Counted from the stretch's first letter, positions 7,253 to 16,319 are shown. The stretch is 64,000 bases of DNA from JBMORL01 sp049322335 (GCA_049322335.1 JBMORL010000108.1:1-64000), one strand, 5' to 3'. Numbers and translations are program-made. Notes: a model not told the origin generated them from the letters alone.

Positions 7253-9700
7253 ATGGTTGAGATGTTTTTATATAGCTTTAAGCTATTGAATAAAGCCGTT
7301 TTCATATTACTTTTTTTCATAACAGGATTTGAATCTCTTTCCCAAAACGCAGATTCACTTCACAATGTCTGGAATGATAATAACCGCCATGATACCATCC
7401 GGCTGGAAGCGGCATCCATGCTGGTACGGAAATTTTTATTTTCCGATCCGCCAAAAGCATTTGCAATAGCAGAGGAAATGTTCGGATTTTCGAAAAAAAC
7501 AAAATACCTCAGCTGGCAGGCCAGTTCACTGGCGTTAATGGGAGTGGCATGCGAAGTAAAAGGCGATTTTCAAAAAGCAGGAAATTATTACAACGAATGG
7601 AAAAACATCCTCGAAAAAACAGGTGAACGTCCCAAACTGGCCATGGCGTATAATAACATCGGAAATATATACTGGAAACAGGGCGATTTACTTACCGCTC
7701 TCGATTTTTACCAGAAAAGCCTCTCCATTCGTCTTTCACTTAACGATAAAACAGGAATGGCTTCCAGTTATAACAATATCGGGCTTATCTTCTCTAATCA
7801 GAAAGAACACGAAAAAGCGCTCGACTATTACAAAAAAGCTGAAAAAATATTTGAAGAGATTAACGATAAAAATAACCTGATCTCTACTTACGGCAACATC
7901 GGGCTGTCGCTGATGAAGCTAAAACGACACGATGAAGCGATGGTGTATTTTCAAAAAAGCCTGAAGGAAGCGGAAGAGAAAAAAAATAAACCGGGAATTG
8001 CTGCTGCTTACAATTCTATTGGCACTATTCTTACTGATAAAAAGGAATTTGACAAAGCCGTAGAGTATTTTGAAAAAGCAATTGAAATCAACACTTCACT
8101 CGGGAATTTTAAAAGTCTCGCTTCTTCTTATTACAATTTCGGTAATCTTGAAATAAACCGGAGTAATTATGAAAAAGCAAAAGAATTGTGTAAAACCGGT
8201 TACGACCACGCCATCAAAGCCAAAGTGTTAGCCGAAAAAATGAACAACTGCGAATGCCTGTACCTGGCCGAAAAAAAATCAGGACGTTTTAATGAGGCAC
8301 TTGAATACTATGAATTATTCTCTTCCTATCGCGATTCCATTGCCAGCGAAGACCGCAGAAAAGAAGTGACACGTAAAGAAGTAAGATTCGAGTACGAAAA
8401 AAAACGCACAGCCGACAGTATTTTATTCCGTGCCCAAAAAATGACATTACAGGCCGAAGTAGAAAAACAAAAAGCGTTTGCGGAACTGGAACATTTATTG
8501 TCAGAAAAAAAATCAACCCAGATCGACAGCCTCAATAAAGAAAATTATATCCGCAACCTTGAAATAAAAAATAAAGAAAGTGAATTGCTGACGGCACAAA
8601 AAGAGAAAAAATTACGCGAAACAGAAATCAACCTCAAAAACCAAAAACTCGAACAGGAAAAGTGGCAGCGCTATTTTCTTTTTGCAGGTTTAATCATGGT
8701 GGTGATATTTGCTGTTTTTATTTTCAACCGTTTCCGGATTACACGAAAGCAGAGAAATGTAATTGCCATACAAAAAAAGGAAGTGGAGCACCAGAAAGAA
8801 CTCATACAGGAAAAAAATACCGAAATACTGGATTCTATTCTTTATGCCAAACATTTGCAAAACGCCATTCTTCCCCCGATAAAACTGTGGAATGAATATC
8901 TTCCTGACTCTTTTGTGTTGTATAAACCAAAAGACATTGTTGCAGGTGATTTTTATTTTTTTGAAAAAATTGAAAACAGGATTCTTTTTGCGGCAGCTGA
9001 TTGTACCGGCCACGGAGTTCCCGGGGCGATGGTGAGCGTGGTTTGCAGCAATGCGCTGAATCGTGCCGTAAGAGAATTTGCACTAACCGATCCGGGAAAA
9101 ATTCTTGACAAGGTAAAAGAACTCGTACTGGCTACTTTCGAAAGAAGCGAACATGATGTTAATGACGGAATGGACATTTCGCTCGTTTCACTCACTCTAA
9201 GAGCGGAGAATAAAAACGGACAGCAAATTTCTTCGTTCCCGCACCCCGCATTCCCTCTGCAATGGTCGGGCGCGAATAATCCGTTGTGGATAGTGAGAAA
9301 GGGACAAGGGGACATGGAGCAGGTTAAAAGTGATGAGAGATCTGTGATGAATGATGAGAAAATAAACGACTCATCACTCATTATTCATCGTCCATCACTA
9401 ATAGAATTTAAACCCGACAAGCAGCCCATCGGTAAATCGTTCGATTCGGAAGCTTTCACCACACATCATATCGAACTGGAAAAAGGCGATACATTATATG
9501 TTTTTACAGATGGCTACCAGGACCAGTTTGGTGGTGAAAAAGGGAAAAAATTTAATGTGAGCAGATTAAAGGAGCTTATTTTAGCTATACAACACTATTC
9601 CATGCAGGAACAACATCAGTTACTGATCGATAATTTTAATAACTGGCGTGGCGACATTGAACAAATAGATGATGTATGCGTAATCGGAGTAAGAATCTGA
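7253..9700 (+). CDS. TPR / coiled-coil / membrane / SpoIIE-type PP2C phosphatase
   Basis: An 815-residue sensor-phosphatase. From the ATG at 7253: a signal-like hydrophobic segment (about 12-30), a run of six to seven tetratricopeptide repeats (about 80-340; repeated A-x-x-Y-x-N-I-G patterns), a coiled coil (about 345-465), one membrane helix (about 470-490), a second short coiled coil, and a C-terminal PP2C/SpoIIE domain (about 525-815). The phosphatase metal motifs are visible: D-I-V-A-G-D-F-Y, A-A-A-D-C-T-G-H-G-V-P-G-A-M, F-T-D-G and D-D-V. The predicted topology is periplasmic TPRs and a cytoplasmic phosphatase that would dephosphorylate a Ser/Thr-phosphorylated regulator. It contains an in-frame palindromic insertion at 9329-9399, before the conserved KPDKQPIG. 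Upstream GTG 7211 is a less likely start. Confidence 0.9.
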   Translation: MVEMFLYSFKLLNKAVFILLFFITGFESLSQNADSLHNVWNDNNRHDTIRLEAASMLVRKFLFSDPPKAFAIAEEMFGFSKKTKYLSWQASSLALMGVACEVKGDFQKAGNYYNEWKNILEKTGERPKLAMAYNNIGNIYWKQGDLLTALDFYQKSLSIRLSLNDKTGMASSYNNIGLIFSNQKEHEKALDYYKKAEKIFEEINDKNNLISTYGNIGLSLMKLKRHDEAMVYFQKSLKEAEEKKNKPGIAAAYNSIGTILTDKKEFDKAVEYFEKAIEINTSLGNFKSLASSYYNFGNLEINRSNYEKAKELCKTGYDHAIKAKVLAEKMNNCECLYLAEKKSGRFNEALEYYELFSSYRDSIASEDRRKEVTRKEVRFEYEKKRTADSILFRAQKMTLQAEVEKQKAFAELEHLLSEKKSTQIDSLNKENYIRNLEIKNKESELLTAQKEKKLRETEINLKNQKLEQEKWQRYFLFAGLIMVVIFAVFIFNRFRITRKQRNVIAIQKKEVEHQKELIQEKNTEILDSILYAKHLQNAILPPIKLWNEYLPDSFVLYKPKDIVAGDFYFFEKIENRILFAAADCTGHGVPGAMVSVVCSNALNRAVREFALTDPGKILDKVKELVLATFERSEHDVNDGMDISLVSLTLRAENKNGQQISSFPHPAFPLQWSGANNPLWIVRKGQGDMEQVKSDERSVMNDEKINDSSLIIHRPSLIEFKPDKQPIGKSFDSEAFTTHHIELEKGDTLYVFTDGYQDQFGGEKGKKFNVSRLKELILAIQHYSMQEQHQLLIDNFNNWRGDIEQIDDVCVIGVRI
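9329..9399. repeat. in-frame palindromic element inside the SpoIIE-domain gene
   Basis: Two 30-nt arms (9329-9358 and 9370-9399) are inverted complements at 22 of 30 positions, with an 11-nt A-rich loop. Their vocabulary (agtgatgag, atgatgag, ctcatcactcatt) is the same as in the intergenic repeats at 23999-24043 and 24157-24195. The element keeps the reading frame and adds about 24 residues (SDERSVMNDEK onward) between GANNPLWIV and the conserved KPDKQPIG of the phosphatase domain. Confidence 0.8.
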
Positions 9701-9702
9701 AA

Positions 9703-9735
9703 TCACTCTATCCCTCAATAACTAAGTAACACCCT
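9703..9735. repeat. phrase-like repeat between convergent stops
   Basis: The short stretch ctctatccctcaataact resembles the repeat at 1-75. It fills the gap between the convergent SpoIIE-domain gene and dnaN and touches the dnaN stop codon. No hairpin terminator is visible here. Confidence 0.55.
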
Positions 9736-10855
9736 AATTATTCAACATAATAGGCATTACCAGCATCAATACATTTTCACCGCCTTTGTCATTTTCAGCA
9801 GGTAAAATGATGCCGGCACGGTTGGGGGCGCTCATTTCAAGCACAATATCACTGGTGTCGATATTATTCAGCATATCAATTACGAAACGTGAATTAAAAC
9901 CAATTTCCATATCTTCTCCTTCATACGAACAGGTTAAACGTTCCATTGCTTCATTGGCATAATCAAGGTCTTCAGCAGAAATAGCCAGCTCGCTTCCGGC
10001 TATCTTTAAACGCACCTGGTGAGTGGTTTTATTGGAGAAAACAGAAACACGTTTTAGTGAACTGAGAAAAGTTCCGCGGTCGATGGTAAGTTTATTCGGA
10101 TTTTGTTTTGGAATTACGGCTTCGTAATTGGGATATTTTCCGTCAATCAACCGGCATACCAGTGTGTGATTGTCGAATGTGAACATCGCATTGGTTTGGT
10201 TAAATTCGATAGTTACATCAGTATTAGCCGATGCCAGCTGGTTCTTCAGCAGGTTAAGTGGTTTTTTGGGTAGAATAAAACTGGCTGATTTGTCAGCTTT
10301 ACATTCTTTCTGTGTAAAACGAACAAGTTTATGAGCATCTGTAGCAACAAAAATAAATTCGCTGCTGGAGAGCTGGCAATAAACTCCCGACATTACCGGG
10401 CGAAGATCATCATTGCCGGTGGCGAACAACGTTTTGGTAATGGCCCGCTGGAGAACATCTGCCGGAACCACCACTTTCGATGAGGCCTCAATATTGGGTA
10501 CTTTCGGAAATTCATCACCACTGTGTCCTGATAATTTAAATTTACCGTTGTCGGAAGAAATTTCAATTCCGTAGTTTTTGGTATCGATAGAGAAGGTGAG
10601 AGGTAACTCGGGGAAATTTTTAAGGGTTTCAATCAGCAGTTTGGCCGGAATAGCAATGTTTCCGTCTTCTTTGGCTTCCACTTCCATTTTGGTAATCATG
10701 GTTGTTTCCAGGTCGGAGGCCGAAATGGTGAGCTGCTTTTTGTTGATCTCAAAAAGAAAATTATCCAAAATAGGCAACGTGTTGCTTGAATTAAGCACAC
10801 CACTGATGGATTGCAGTTGTTTGAGAAGGGCGGTACTGGAAACAATGAATTTCAT
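9734..10855 (-). CDS. dnaN: DNA polymerase III beta subunit (sliding clamp)
   Basis: A 373-residue protein of normal length for the beta clamp, which forms a dimeric ring around DNA and tethers polymerase III and repair factors. The three clamp domains follow in order: N-terminal MKFIVSSTALLKQLQSISGV with NTLPILDNFLFE; central FATGNDDLRPVMSGVYCQL with FVATDAHKLVRF; and C-terminal FNSRFVIDMLNNI ending in LMLVMPIMLNN, the usual V-M-P-I/M-x-L motif. It lies downstream of the gldFG and DUF4340 genes on the same strand. A TAnnTTTG box on the minus strand (10876-10883) gives it its own probable promoter 20 nt from the ATG. Confidence 0.98.
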   Translation of the reverse strand: MKFIVSSTALLKQLQSISGVLNSSNTLPILDNFLFEINKKQLTISASDLETTMITKMEVEAKEDGNIAIPAKLLIETLKNFPELPLTFSIDTKNYGIEISSDNGKFKLSGHSGDEFPKVPNIEASSKVVVPADVLQRAITKTLFATGNDDLRPVMSGVYCQLSSSEFIFVATDAHKLVRFTQKECKADKSASFILPKKPLNLLKNQLASANTDVTIEFNQTNAMFTFDNHTLVCRLIDGKYPNYEAVIPKQNPNKLTIDRGTFLSSLKRVSVFSNKTTHQVRLKIAGSELAISAEDLDYANEAMERLTCSYEGEDMEIGFNSRFVIDMLNNIDTSDIVLEMSAPNRAGIILPAENDKGGENVLMLVMPIMLNN

Positions 10856-10875
10856 AGTCGGTTTTTTTATCCGAA

Positions 10876-10883
10876 CAAATATA
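10876..10883 (-). promoter_or_regulatory. -7 box for dnaN
   Basis: The minus strand reads TATATTTG, matching the Bacteroidota TAnnTTTG -7 consensus, 20 nt upstream of the dnaN ATG. No clean TTTG -33 box is seen, so this is a partial match. Confidence 0.45.
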
Positions 10884-10951
10884 GAACGATTAGCCTGTTT
10901 CAGGCCAATTATTTATTCAACAATGAACAACAGTAAATTGTTAAAAACTCG

Positions 10952-12016
10952 TTAGCGGGGCGAAGGTGGTACAGTCATGGTAAACGCTTCGAGCGGCCAC
11001 AATATCTTTGCAAAATGCCCGAATTGAATAACAGCAATCTCACCGGTTCTCAGCCGGGCAAAGGCCAGGTCTATATCCCATCGATAGGGTTTTCCTTCAA
11101 GATCTACCTGCCCGGGTTGCACTTTTTTATGATAGATCTTCAGTTCGTCTTTTACTTTCTGCTTGTTTGTAATTACCAATCGAATGAATGGTTGAGCTTT
11201 TCGAAGGGAGTCTTCCTGTTCTTTTGACAGGTGGCCCTTATTGAGTGTTAAAAAGTTGATGTTTTTAAAGTTGAGCAGGAATGCACGAACGGCAACGGTA
11301 TCAAAAGCTTTCACGGGTTTATTGCTGCCATCTTTCATTTCAAACAGGTTTTCCCCCAGCACATTGATGCGGTAATTATGGGATGACGAATCGCTGTTAT
11401 AAAATTCAACCGATGCAATGTCTTTTACATCATACCTGAAAACAGCATGGTCGCGCCATTCGTATGGGTCGGTGAAAAAAGGAGCAGATAATTCACCCGA
11501 AAACCCGGGAATATGAGTGATATAGGGATTTTCTGCCTTTCCGTTTTCAGGTGTTTCAAGAATCATAAAACTTCCGTCAGCGTCTTTGGTGGGGTGTCCT
11601 ACATACCATGTTTTCAGCCATGTGTCACCGGCAAAATATTCTACTTTATTGTATTTTACCGCCATGTTTTTCAGGATATTTTCCTTTCCCTGTTCCGAAA
11701 CTTTTTCTCTTGCCTTTATCCGTTTGGCCGTATTTAAAATCACGTTGATGGCATCTATCCGTGCCATATATTCATCATTCAGCCTCCATAATCCTGGTTC
11801 CGCTTTGGTAAGCACGGCTTTCTGGTGATCCTGGTTGGTGATAATTATTTTTGTAACAGAGGCCGTATCGCTGATGGCAAAATCGGTTTCTGCCTCAGAA
11901 ATTGTACTTGTTTTTCCCGAAAATCCCTTGTCACCGGCAACTATAGTATAGGCCCACCAGGTTAGTACGGCTAATACAACTACTGCAATTATAAACCAGG
12001 TAGTGTTTCTTTTCAT
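10952..12016 (-). CDS. DUF4340 domain protein downstream of gldFG
   Basis: A 354-residue membrane-anchored protein with the DUF4340 pattern. One N-terminal helix (about 6-25, TWFIIAVVVLAVLTWWAY) is followed by an extracytoplasmic beta-rich domain. That domain contains repeated segments of the type D-T-A-S-V-T-K-I-I-I-T and a typical VRAFLLNFKNINFLTLNKG helix. DUF4340 proteins often accompany GldG/ABC-2 systems, which is exactly the context here: the ATG at 12016 lies 1 bp after the gldFG stop. A longer frame reaching back to 12064 would overlap gldFG by 47 bp and lacks a signal-like start, so 12016 is preferred. It is probably a periplasmic accessory of the transporter (inference). Confidence 0.88.
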   Translation of the reverse strand: MKRNTTWFIIAVVVLAVLTWWAYTIVAGDKGFSGKTSTISEAETDFAISDTASVTKIIITNQDHQKAVLTKAEPGLWRLNDEYMARIDAINVILNTAKRIKAREKVSEQGKENILKNMAVKYNKVEYFAGDTWLKTWYVGHPTKDADGSFMILETPENGKAENPYITHIPGFSGELSAPFFTDPYEWRDHAVFRYDVKDIASVEFYNSDSSSHNYRINVLGENLFEMKDGSNKPVKAFDTVAVRAFLLNFKNINFLTLNKGHLSKEQEDSLRKAQPFIRLVITNKQKVKDELKIYHKKVQPGQVDLEGKPYRWDIDLAFARLRTGEIAVIQFGHFAKILWPLEAFTMTVPPSPR

Positions 12017-12017
12017 T

Positions 12018-14495
12018 TTAACGTGTGTATTTTCTTTTTCTGAAAATTCCCTGAACGATCCCAAACAAAATAAACATCATAATGGGCATGTATACATTCA
12101 CAAATTGCCATTTGCTTCTTTCTGTCACCACTTTTTCATTATTGAGTTTTCGAAGTGTTATAGTGCGCTGGCGAATGTTCAGTAAAAGATCATCTCCCAA
12201 TAAATAATCAATGGCATTTAATACGAATTCGCGGTTGCCATACAGGTAGGCAGCCTGGCCATCGGGAGCAACAATTTCATATTTGTCGTAATACAGCGGA
12301 ATATGTTTTGTTACCATCTCCCCGGTTTTTGGGTCGGGAATTTTTTCAAAATCATTCATAATGATATCTCCATCCGAAACCACCAGCATTTTATTAGGCC
12401 GGCTTTCTTTAACAAAAGTGTAATCAGGACTGCTTTCAAATTCAGGGGAAAGGCGGTTATTGAATACGGATTTAAACGTTCCTTCCAGCAATACAGCTAC
12501 GGGCCTGCCGGGCTTCAGTTTGGAAGGAACCCAGTTTACCTGGTCCATTTCTATAATGCCGTAATTGATGCGCACCGGGTTGCGTGAGAAATAAGATTCG
12601 GGAGAAGATTTCAATAACACGGTTTTTTTCATTCCGGGATCATCGCCCACCGTATCAATAGTGCTGGCATATTCTGATTTAACAGGATTGATGTTTCGCG
12701 TGATGGCATGGTTTTGTTCGGGAAGAATCAAAGGAAAATAATACCAGGGATGCCAGCCTTTGGGATAGCCGGGAATTTTCAGAGGTGCAGACGAGCGGTC
12801 AACCAGCATATCTTTATTGATACGTACTCCATAAGTAAACAGCATATCATCCAGTTTCAGTTTTTTCTCTGATGCATACACTTGTCCTTTTACAAACAAA
12901 GTATCTTCATTTACATCCATCTGATCCACAAACCAGGCTACTTTTCCGCCTTTCATGATAAACTGGTCGATCACAAATTTTTCTTTTTCGTCAAATGCGG
13001 TGTCGGGTTGTACTACCAGCAGGCAATTGAAATTGCGCAGGGCGTGAATATCAAACCGCATCGTGTCGCGAATCACTTTTTGTATTTTTATCCTTTCCAC
13101 CACATAAAACTGGTTAAGAAAATATTCAATATCGTATAGCTCATCACCGTTAGCTTCCCCGTGGCCTTCCAAAACAGCAATGCGGGGTTTTGATTCGCGG
13201 GTAGCGTTGCGTATAGCATCCATCATCACAAACTCAAGGTTGTTGATCACTCCTTCGGCCAGTTGGGTAAGATCTTCATCGCTGCGGATGGATTTTTTGT
13301 GAAAGAAACGGATGGGAAACTGCTGGCCTTTGTAACTGATGATGCCGGAAGGAAAAACATATTTGAAAGAAAGTTTTCCGTTCTCTTCAAACTCCATTTC
13401 GGTATAATTGAGTTTTTTAAGACGGTAAAGTTCGTCCATGAACATATTTCTTTCGTCTTCTCCTTCTATTGAGTAGGGATCAAAAAACTCATACTGTATA
13501 TTTTCACCTATATAACTGGCAAACTCATCCAGTTTCAGTCGGATTTCTTCTTCGAGTACTTTCAGCTCTGATGGAAGTTCACCGGTAAGGTAAATGGTGA
13601 AATGCAACTGGTCGTTTACGTTTTTTTCGAGGTATTCGATGGTAGTGGGTGTTAACGTATAACGTTTTTCTGCTGTTAAATCATACCGCACAAAACGATG
13701 GGTGCTGATAAAGTTGGCCAGCAAAACAATAGCCAGTGAAATAACAAACAAAAGTTTTCCCGATTTTCTGCGCGATTGAAGAATAAGTTGTGAAACCAGC
13801 AAAAAAGTAAAAATAAGGCTGATAAAATAAATAATGTCACGTGTGTCGACCACGCCACGGCTGATGGATTGATAGTGCGAATAAATACCCAGCGATTTGA
13901 TAAATCCGTCATACTTGCCAAATAATGAAAATGAACCGAGGTAATTAAAACCGAGATATAAAAAGAAACACAAAAACACCCCGATAATAAATGCAATAAT
14001 CTGGTTTTGGGTAATGACAGAAGAAAAAATACCTATGGAAACAAATCCGGCAGCCAGCATCAGCAAACCGATATACGATCCCCACGTGGCGCCCGAATCA
14101 ATATTACCGGGAGGATCGCCCAACCGGTAAATGGAATAGTAATACAACAGGGTGGGGATAAGTGAAATGAATACGAGAAGAAAAGCCGCCAGGTATTTGG
14201 CAAACAGAATGGAAAAATCGGTAAGCGGACGGGTAAATAATAACTCGATGGTTCCGGTTCTTTTTTCTTCGGCAAAACTGCGCATGGTTATAGCCGGAAC
14301 AAGAAATAAAAATACTAAAGGTGCAAAGGTGAAAAAGGGGCCAAGGTCTGACATGCCCATCAGCGGAATATTAAAGGGAGAAGAGGTAAATGTCCACAAA
14401 AACAAGCCCAGCAGTAAAAGAAAAATGCTTACTACCACGTAACCAATCAGCGAACTCAAAAAACCGCGGACTTCCTTTTTCAGTAATGCGAACAT
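12018..14495 (-). CDS. fused GldF-GldG gliding-motility ABC transporter protein
   Basis: An 825-residue protein that joins two genes usually separate in this phylum. Residues 1-245 are a GldF-like ABC-2 permease with six membrane helices and the conserved MRSFAEEKRTGTIELLFTRPL block. Residues ~250-825 are GldG-like: a membrane helix (252-270), RYDLTAEKRYTLTPTT, a long extracytoplasmic domain with FEVVERIKIQK-like and LLVVQPDTAF segments, and a C-terminal helix (about 797-815). GldF and GldG partner with the ATPase GldA, which is not in the window. The system is required for gliding in Flavobacterium johnsoniae strains; its substrate is unknown. I see no frameshift or stop at the junction, so the fusion looks genuine. 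Confidence 0.92.
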   Translation of the reverse strand: MFALLKKEVRGFLSSLIGYVVVSIFLLLLGLFLWTFTSSPFNIPLMGMSDLGPFFTFAPLVFLFLVPAITMRSFAEEKRTGTIELLFTRPLTDFSILFAKYLAAFLLVFISLIPTLLYYYSIYRLGDPPGNIDSGATWGSYIGLLMLAAGFVSIGIFSSVITQNQIIAFIIGVFLCFFLYLGFNYLGSFSLFGKYDGFIKSLGIYSHYQSISRGVVDTRDIIYFISLIFTFLLVSQLILQSRRKSGKLLFVISLAIVLLANFISTHRFVRYDLTAEKRYTLTPTTIEYLEKNVNDQLHFTIYLTGELPSELKVLEEEIRLKLDEFASYIGENIQYEFFDPYSIEGEDERNMFMDELYRLKKLNYTEMEFEENGKLSFKYVFPSGIISYKGQQFPIRFFHKKSIRSDEDLTQLAEGVINNLEFVMMDAIRNATRESKPRIAVLEGHGEANGDELYDIEYFLNQFYVVERIKIQKVIRDTMRFDIHALRNFNCLLVVQPDTAFDEKEKFVIDQFIMKGGKVAWFVDQMDVNEDTLFVKGQVYASEKKLKLDDMLFTYGVRINKDMLVDRSSAPLKIPGYPKGWHPWYYFPLILPEQNHAITRNINPVKSEYASTIDTVGDDPGMKKTVLLKSSPESYFSRNPVRINYGIIEMDQVNWVPSKLKPGRPVAVLLEGTFKSVFNNRLSPEFESSPDYTFVKESRPNKMLVVSDGDIIMNDFEKIPDPKTGEMVTKHIPLYYDKYEIVAPDGQAAYLYGNREFVLNAIDYLLGDDLLLNIRQRTITLRKLNNEKVVTERSKWQFVNVYMPIMMFILFGIVQGIFRKRKYTR

Positions 14496-14507
14496 GAAAT
14501 TTTTTTA

Positions 14508-14515
14508 CAAAGGTA
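14508..14515 (-). promoter_or_regulatory. -7 box for gldFG
   Basis: The minus strand reads TACCTTTG, matching TAnnTTTG, 12 nt before the gldFG ATG at 14495. No convincing -33 TTTG is present at the expected distance. Confidence 0.45.
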
Positions 14516-14593
14516 ACATTAGCAGCAAAGCAGAAAAGCCGGCAGTGTGCCTTTTTAATTAACGGTTGATAGCTGAAATGTTACGGCAGTCCG

Positions 14594-15253
14594 TTACATT
14601 TTTTTAAGGCTCATCAGGATGGAAAAAGTGCGGTCGATATCCTTATCCTTAACCACAATGGTAAATTCGTTGCTGGTGGAGATCACTTCGTTGATATTGA
14701 TCCCTTCCCAGGCAATCCGCTTTAAGATGTAGTAATAGATACCTGATATTTCGGTGTTTTCCTTCGGAAGTTTAATGGTGATAGAAGCCAGGCTGTCTGT
14801 TACCGACATACCTTTTTCCTTTTTAAAGTTAACCATCACAAAATCCTTCAGCGAATTGCTGCAAATAATGGTGGTTTCATAAACTCCCTGCGAAAAGGTG
14901 CAAAACAGCTCTTTTTGTGTACTCACATGCTTCAGCAACTCGGCCTGGCAGATATATAAAGTCTCGGAATTAAGAAATGTGAAATCAGAAAGGTTGGAAC
15001 GTACAATTACATCACCAATACTGTGCATAAAATTCTGAATGCGCAGATTAATCTTGTAATAATTGCTGGGTGCCATTCTGTTAATGGCCATAATTACCGC
15101 ACCTTCCTTCACATCTTTTTTCAGACGCTCGGAAATTTCATCACGGATTTTCCTGGCTAACGAGGAGACGTTTATCAAACCGTCTGCAAGCGCTTCCTCC
15201 AAAAAAGGAGATTTGCGAATGATGTCCTCAACAACTTCTGGTATTGTAGTCAT
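14594..15253 (-). CDS. ACT-domain protein divergent from the lysine operon
   Basis: A 219-residue cytoplasmic protein. The C-terminal half carries two ACT-like modules (about 70-140 and 148-215). The second contains E-N-T-E-I-S-G-I-Y-Y-Y-I-L-K-R-I-A-W-E-G-I-N-I-N-E-V-I-S-T, closely matching the ligand-binding ACT fold of aspartate kinases. No kinase domain is present. The N-terminal ~60 residues are helical (LINVSSLARKIRDEISERL) and could be a small helix-turn-helix, although I cannot confirm DNA binding. It starts 102 bp from dapA on the opposite strand, which suggests an amino-acid sensor for the dapA-lysC-lysA operon. Family membership is well supported; the regulatory role is inference. 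Confidence 0.75.
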   Translation of the reverse strand: MTTIPEVVEDIIRKSPFLEEALADGLINVSSLARKIRDEISERLKKDVKEGAVIMAINRMAPSNYYKINLRIQNFMHSIGDVIVRSNLSDFTFLNSETLYICQAELLKHVSTQKELFCTFSQGVYETTIICSNSLKDFVMVNFKKEKGMSVTDSLASITIKLPKENTEISGIYYYILKRIAWEGININEVISTSNEFTIVVKDKDIDRTFSILMSLKKM

Positions 15254-15328
15254 TGTTAAATATTATTACATCCTGTTAAAATATGGTATAAAAATAAGTG
15301 ATATTTATCAAATAAACAAGTGTTTGTT

Positions 15329-15336
15329 TAGTTTTG
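15329..15336 (+). promoter_or_regulatory. -7 box for the dapA-lysC-lysA operon
   Basis: TAGTTTTG matches the TAnnTTTG -7 consensus 19 nt before the dapA ATG. The sequence about 20 nt upstream (atatttatc) is only a weak -33 match. The divergent ACT-domain gene shares this 102-bp region. Confidence 0.5.
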
Positions 15337-15355
15337 TAGCGAAAAAAATTAAAAA

Positions 15356-16294
15356 ATGAACAATCTGAATTACCTGCGCGGATCAATGGTGGCCATTGTG
15401 ACTCCCTTTAATGAGAGCGGAAACGTTGATTTTGAGGCATATGCGAAGCTGGTAAAGATGCACCTGGAAAATGGAACCAATGGAATTGTAGTGGCAGGAA
15501 CAACCGGTGAATCGGCTGCCCTGAGCGAAGAAGAATATGCTGCTCTTATTCGCTTTACAGTGCAAAAGGTGAATGGTGAAATACCTGTAATTGTAGGTTC
15601 GGGAAGTAATGTTACCGCCAAAGCCATCCGCCATTCACTCGTTGCTAAACGCGAAGGAGCTGACGGATTGTTAATTATCAATCCTTATTATAACAAACCT
15701 ACTGAAGAAGGAATTTTTCAGCATTATAAAGCTATTGCCGAAAATGTTGATCTGCCCATCATCCTTTATAACGTTCCCGGAAGAACAGGTTCCAATATGA
15801 AAGCTTCATTGACGTTACGGCTTGCACATGAAATTAAAAATGTAATTGCCATCAAAGAAGCTTCCGGTGATTTAAACCAGGTAATGGAAATTATTGCCAG
15901 TCGCCCGGCAGGATTTAAAGTGTTTTCGGGTGATGATGCATTAACTCTTTCTATTATAGCTGCAGGTGGCGATGGATGTATTTCTGTTGTGGCCAACCAG
16001 GTTCCTGCTGATTTCAGCCGTTTGGTAAATGCTGCAATAGAAGGTGATATGGTTACGGCAAGAACTATTCACTACCGTTTGTTCAACCTGATGAACCTCA
16101 ACTTTATTGAGAGCAACCCGATTCCTGTTAAAACCAGCCTTTATCTGATGGGCTATATTAAAAATATTTTCCGTTCGCCTATGGTGCCCATGACCAATAC
16201 ACGAAATACGGCTCTTCTAAAAGCAGAACTGGAAACACTGGGATTAATTGAATCGAAGAAACAGTCACCGGTTTTGGCAGAGAACATCCTTTGA
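15356..16294 (+). CDS. dapA: 4-hydroxy-tetrahydrodipicolinate synthase
   Basis: A 312-residue class I aldolase-fold enzyme condensing pyruvate with aspartate semialdehyde, the committed step to diaminopimelate and lysine. Signature residues are visible: the G-T-T-G-E-S motif, the active-site tyrosine in LYNVPGRTG, and the Schiff-base lysine in AIKEASGD. The FSGDDALTLSIIAAGGDGCISVVAN block follows the family. It is about 20 residues longer than the E. coli enzyme because of a polar C-terminal tail. It is the first gene of a three-gene operon with lysC and lysA, the end products of which are needed for peptidoglycan and protein. Confidence 0.97.
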   Translation: MNNLNYLRGSMVAIVTPFNESGNVDFEAYAKLVKMHLENGTNGIVVAGTTGESAALSEEEYAALIRFTVQKVNGEIPVIVGSGSNVTAKAIRHSLVAKREGADGLLIINPYYNKPTEEGIFQHYKAIAENVDLPIILYNVPGRTGSNMKASLTLRLAHEIKNVIAIKEASGDLNQVMEIIASRPAGFKVFSGDDALTLSIIAAGGDGCISVVANQVPADFSRLVNAAIEGDMVTARTIHYRLFNLMNLNFIESNPIPVKTSLYLMGYIKNIFRSPMVPMTNTRNTALLKAELETLGLIESKKQSPVLAENIL

Positions 16295-16319
16295 ACGATC
16301 TTTAACTAAATTTTACAAT

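Noticed and set aside
16248..16319. Longer lysC start overlapping dapA
   Set aside because: The aspartokinase signature M-I-V-M-K-F-G-G begins at 16320. The extra 24 residues are not family-like and overlap dapA out of frame.
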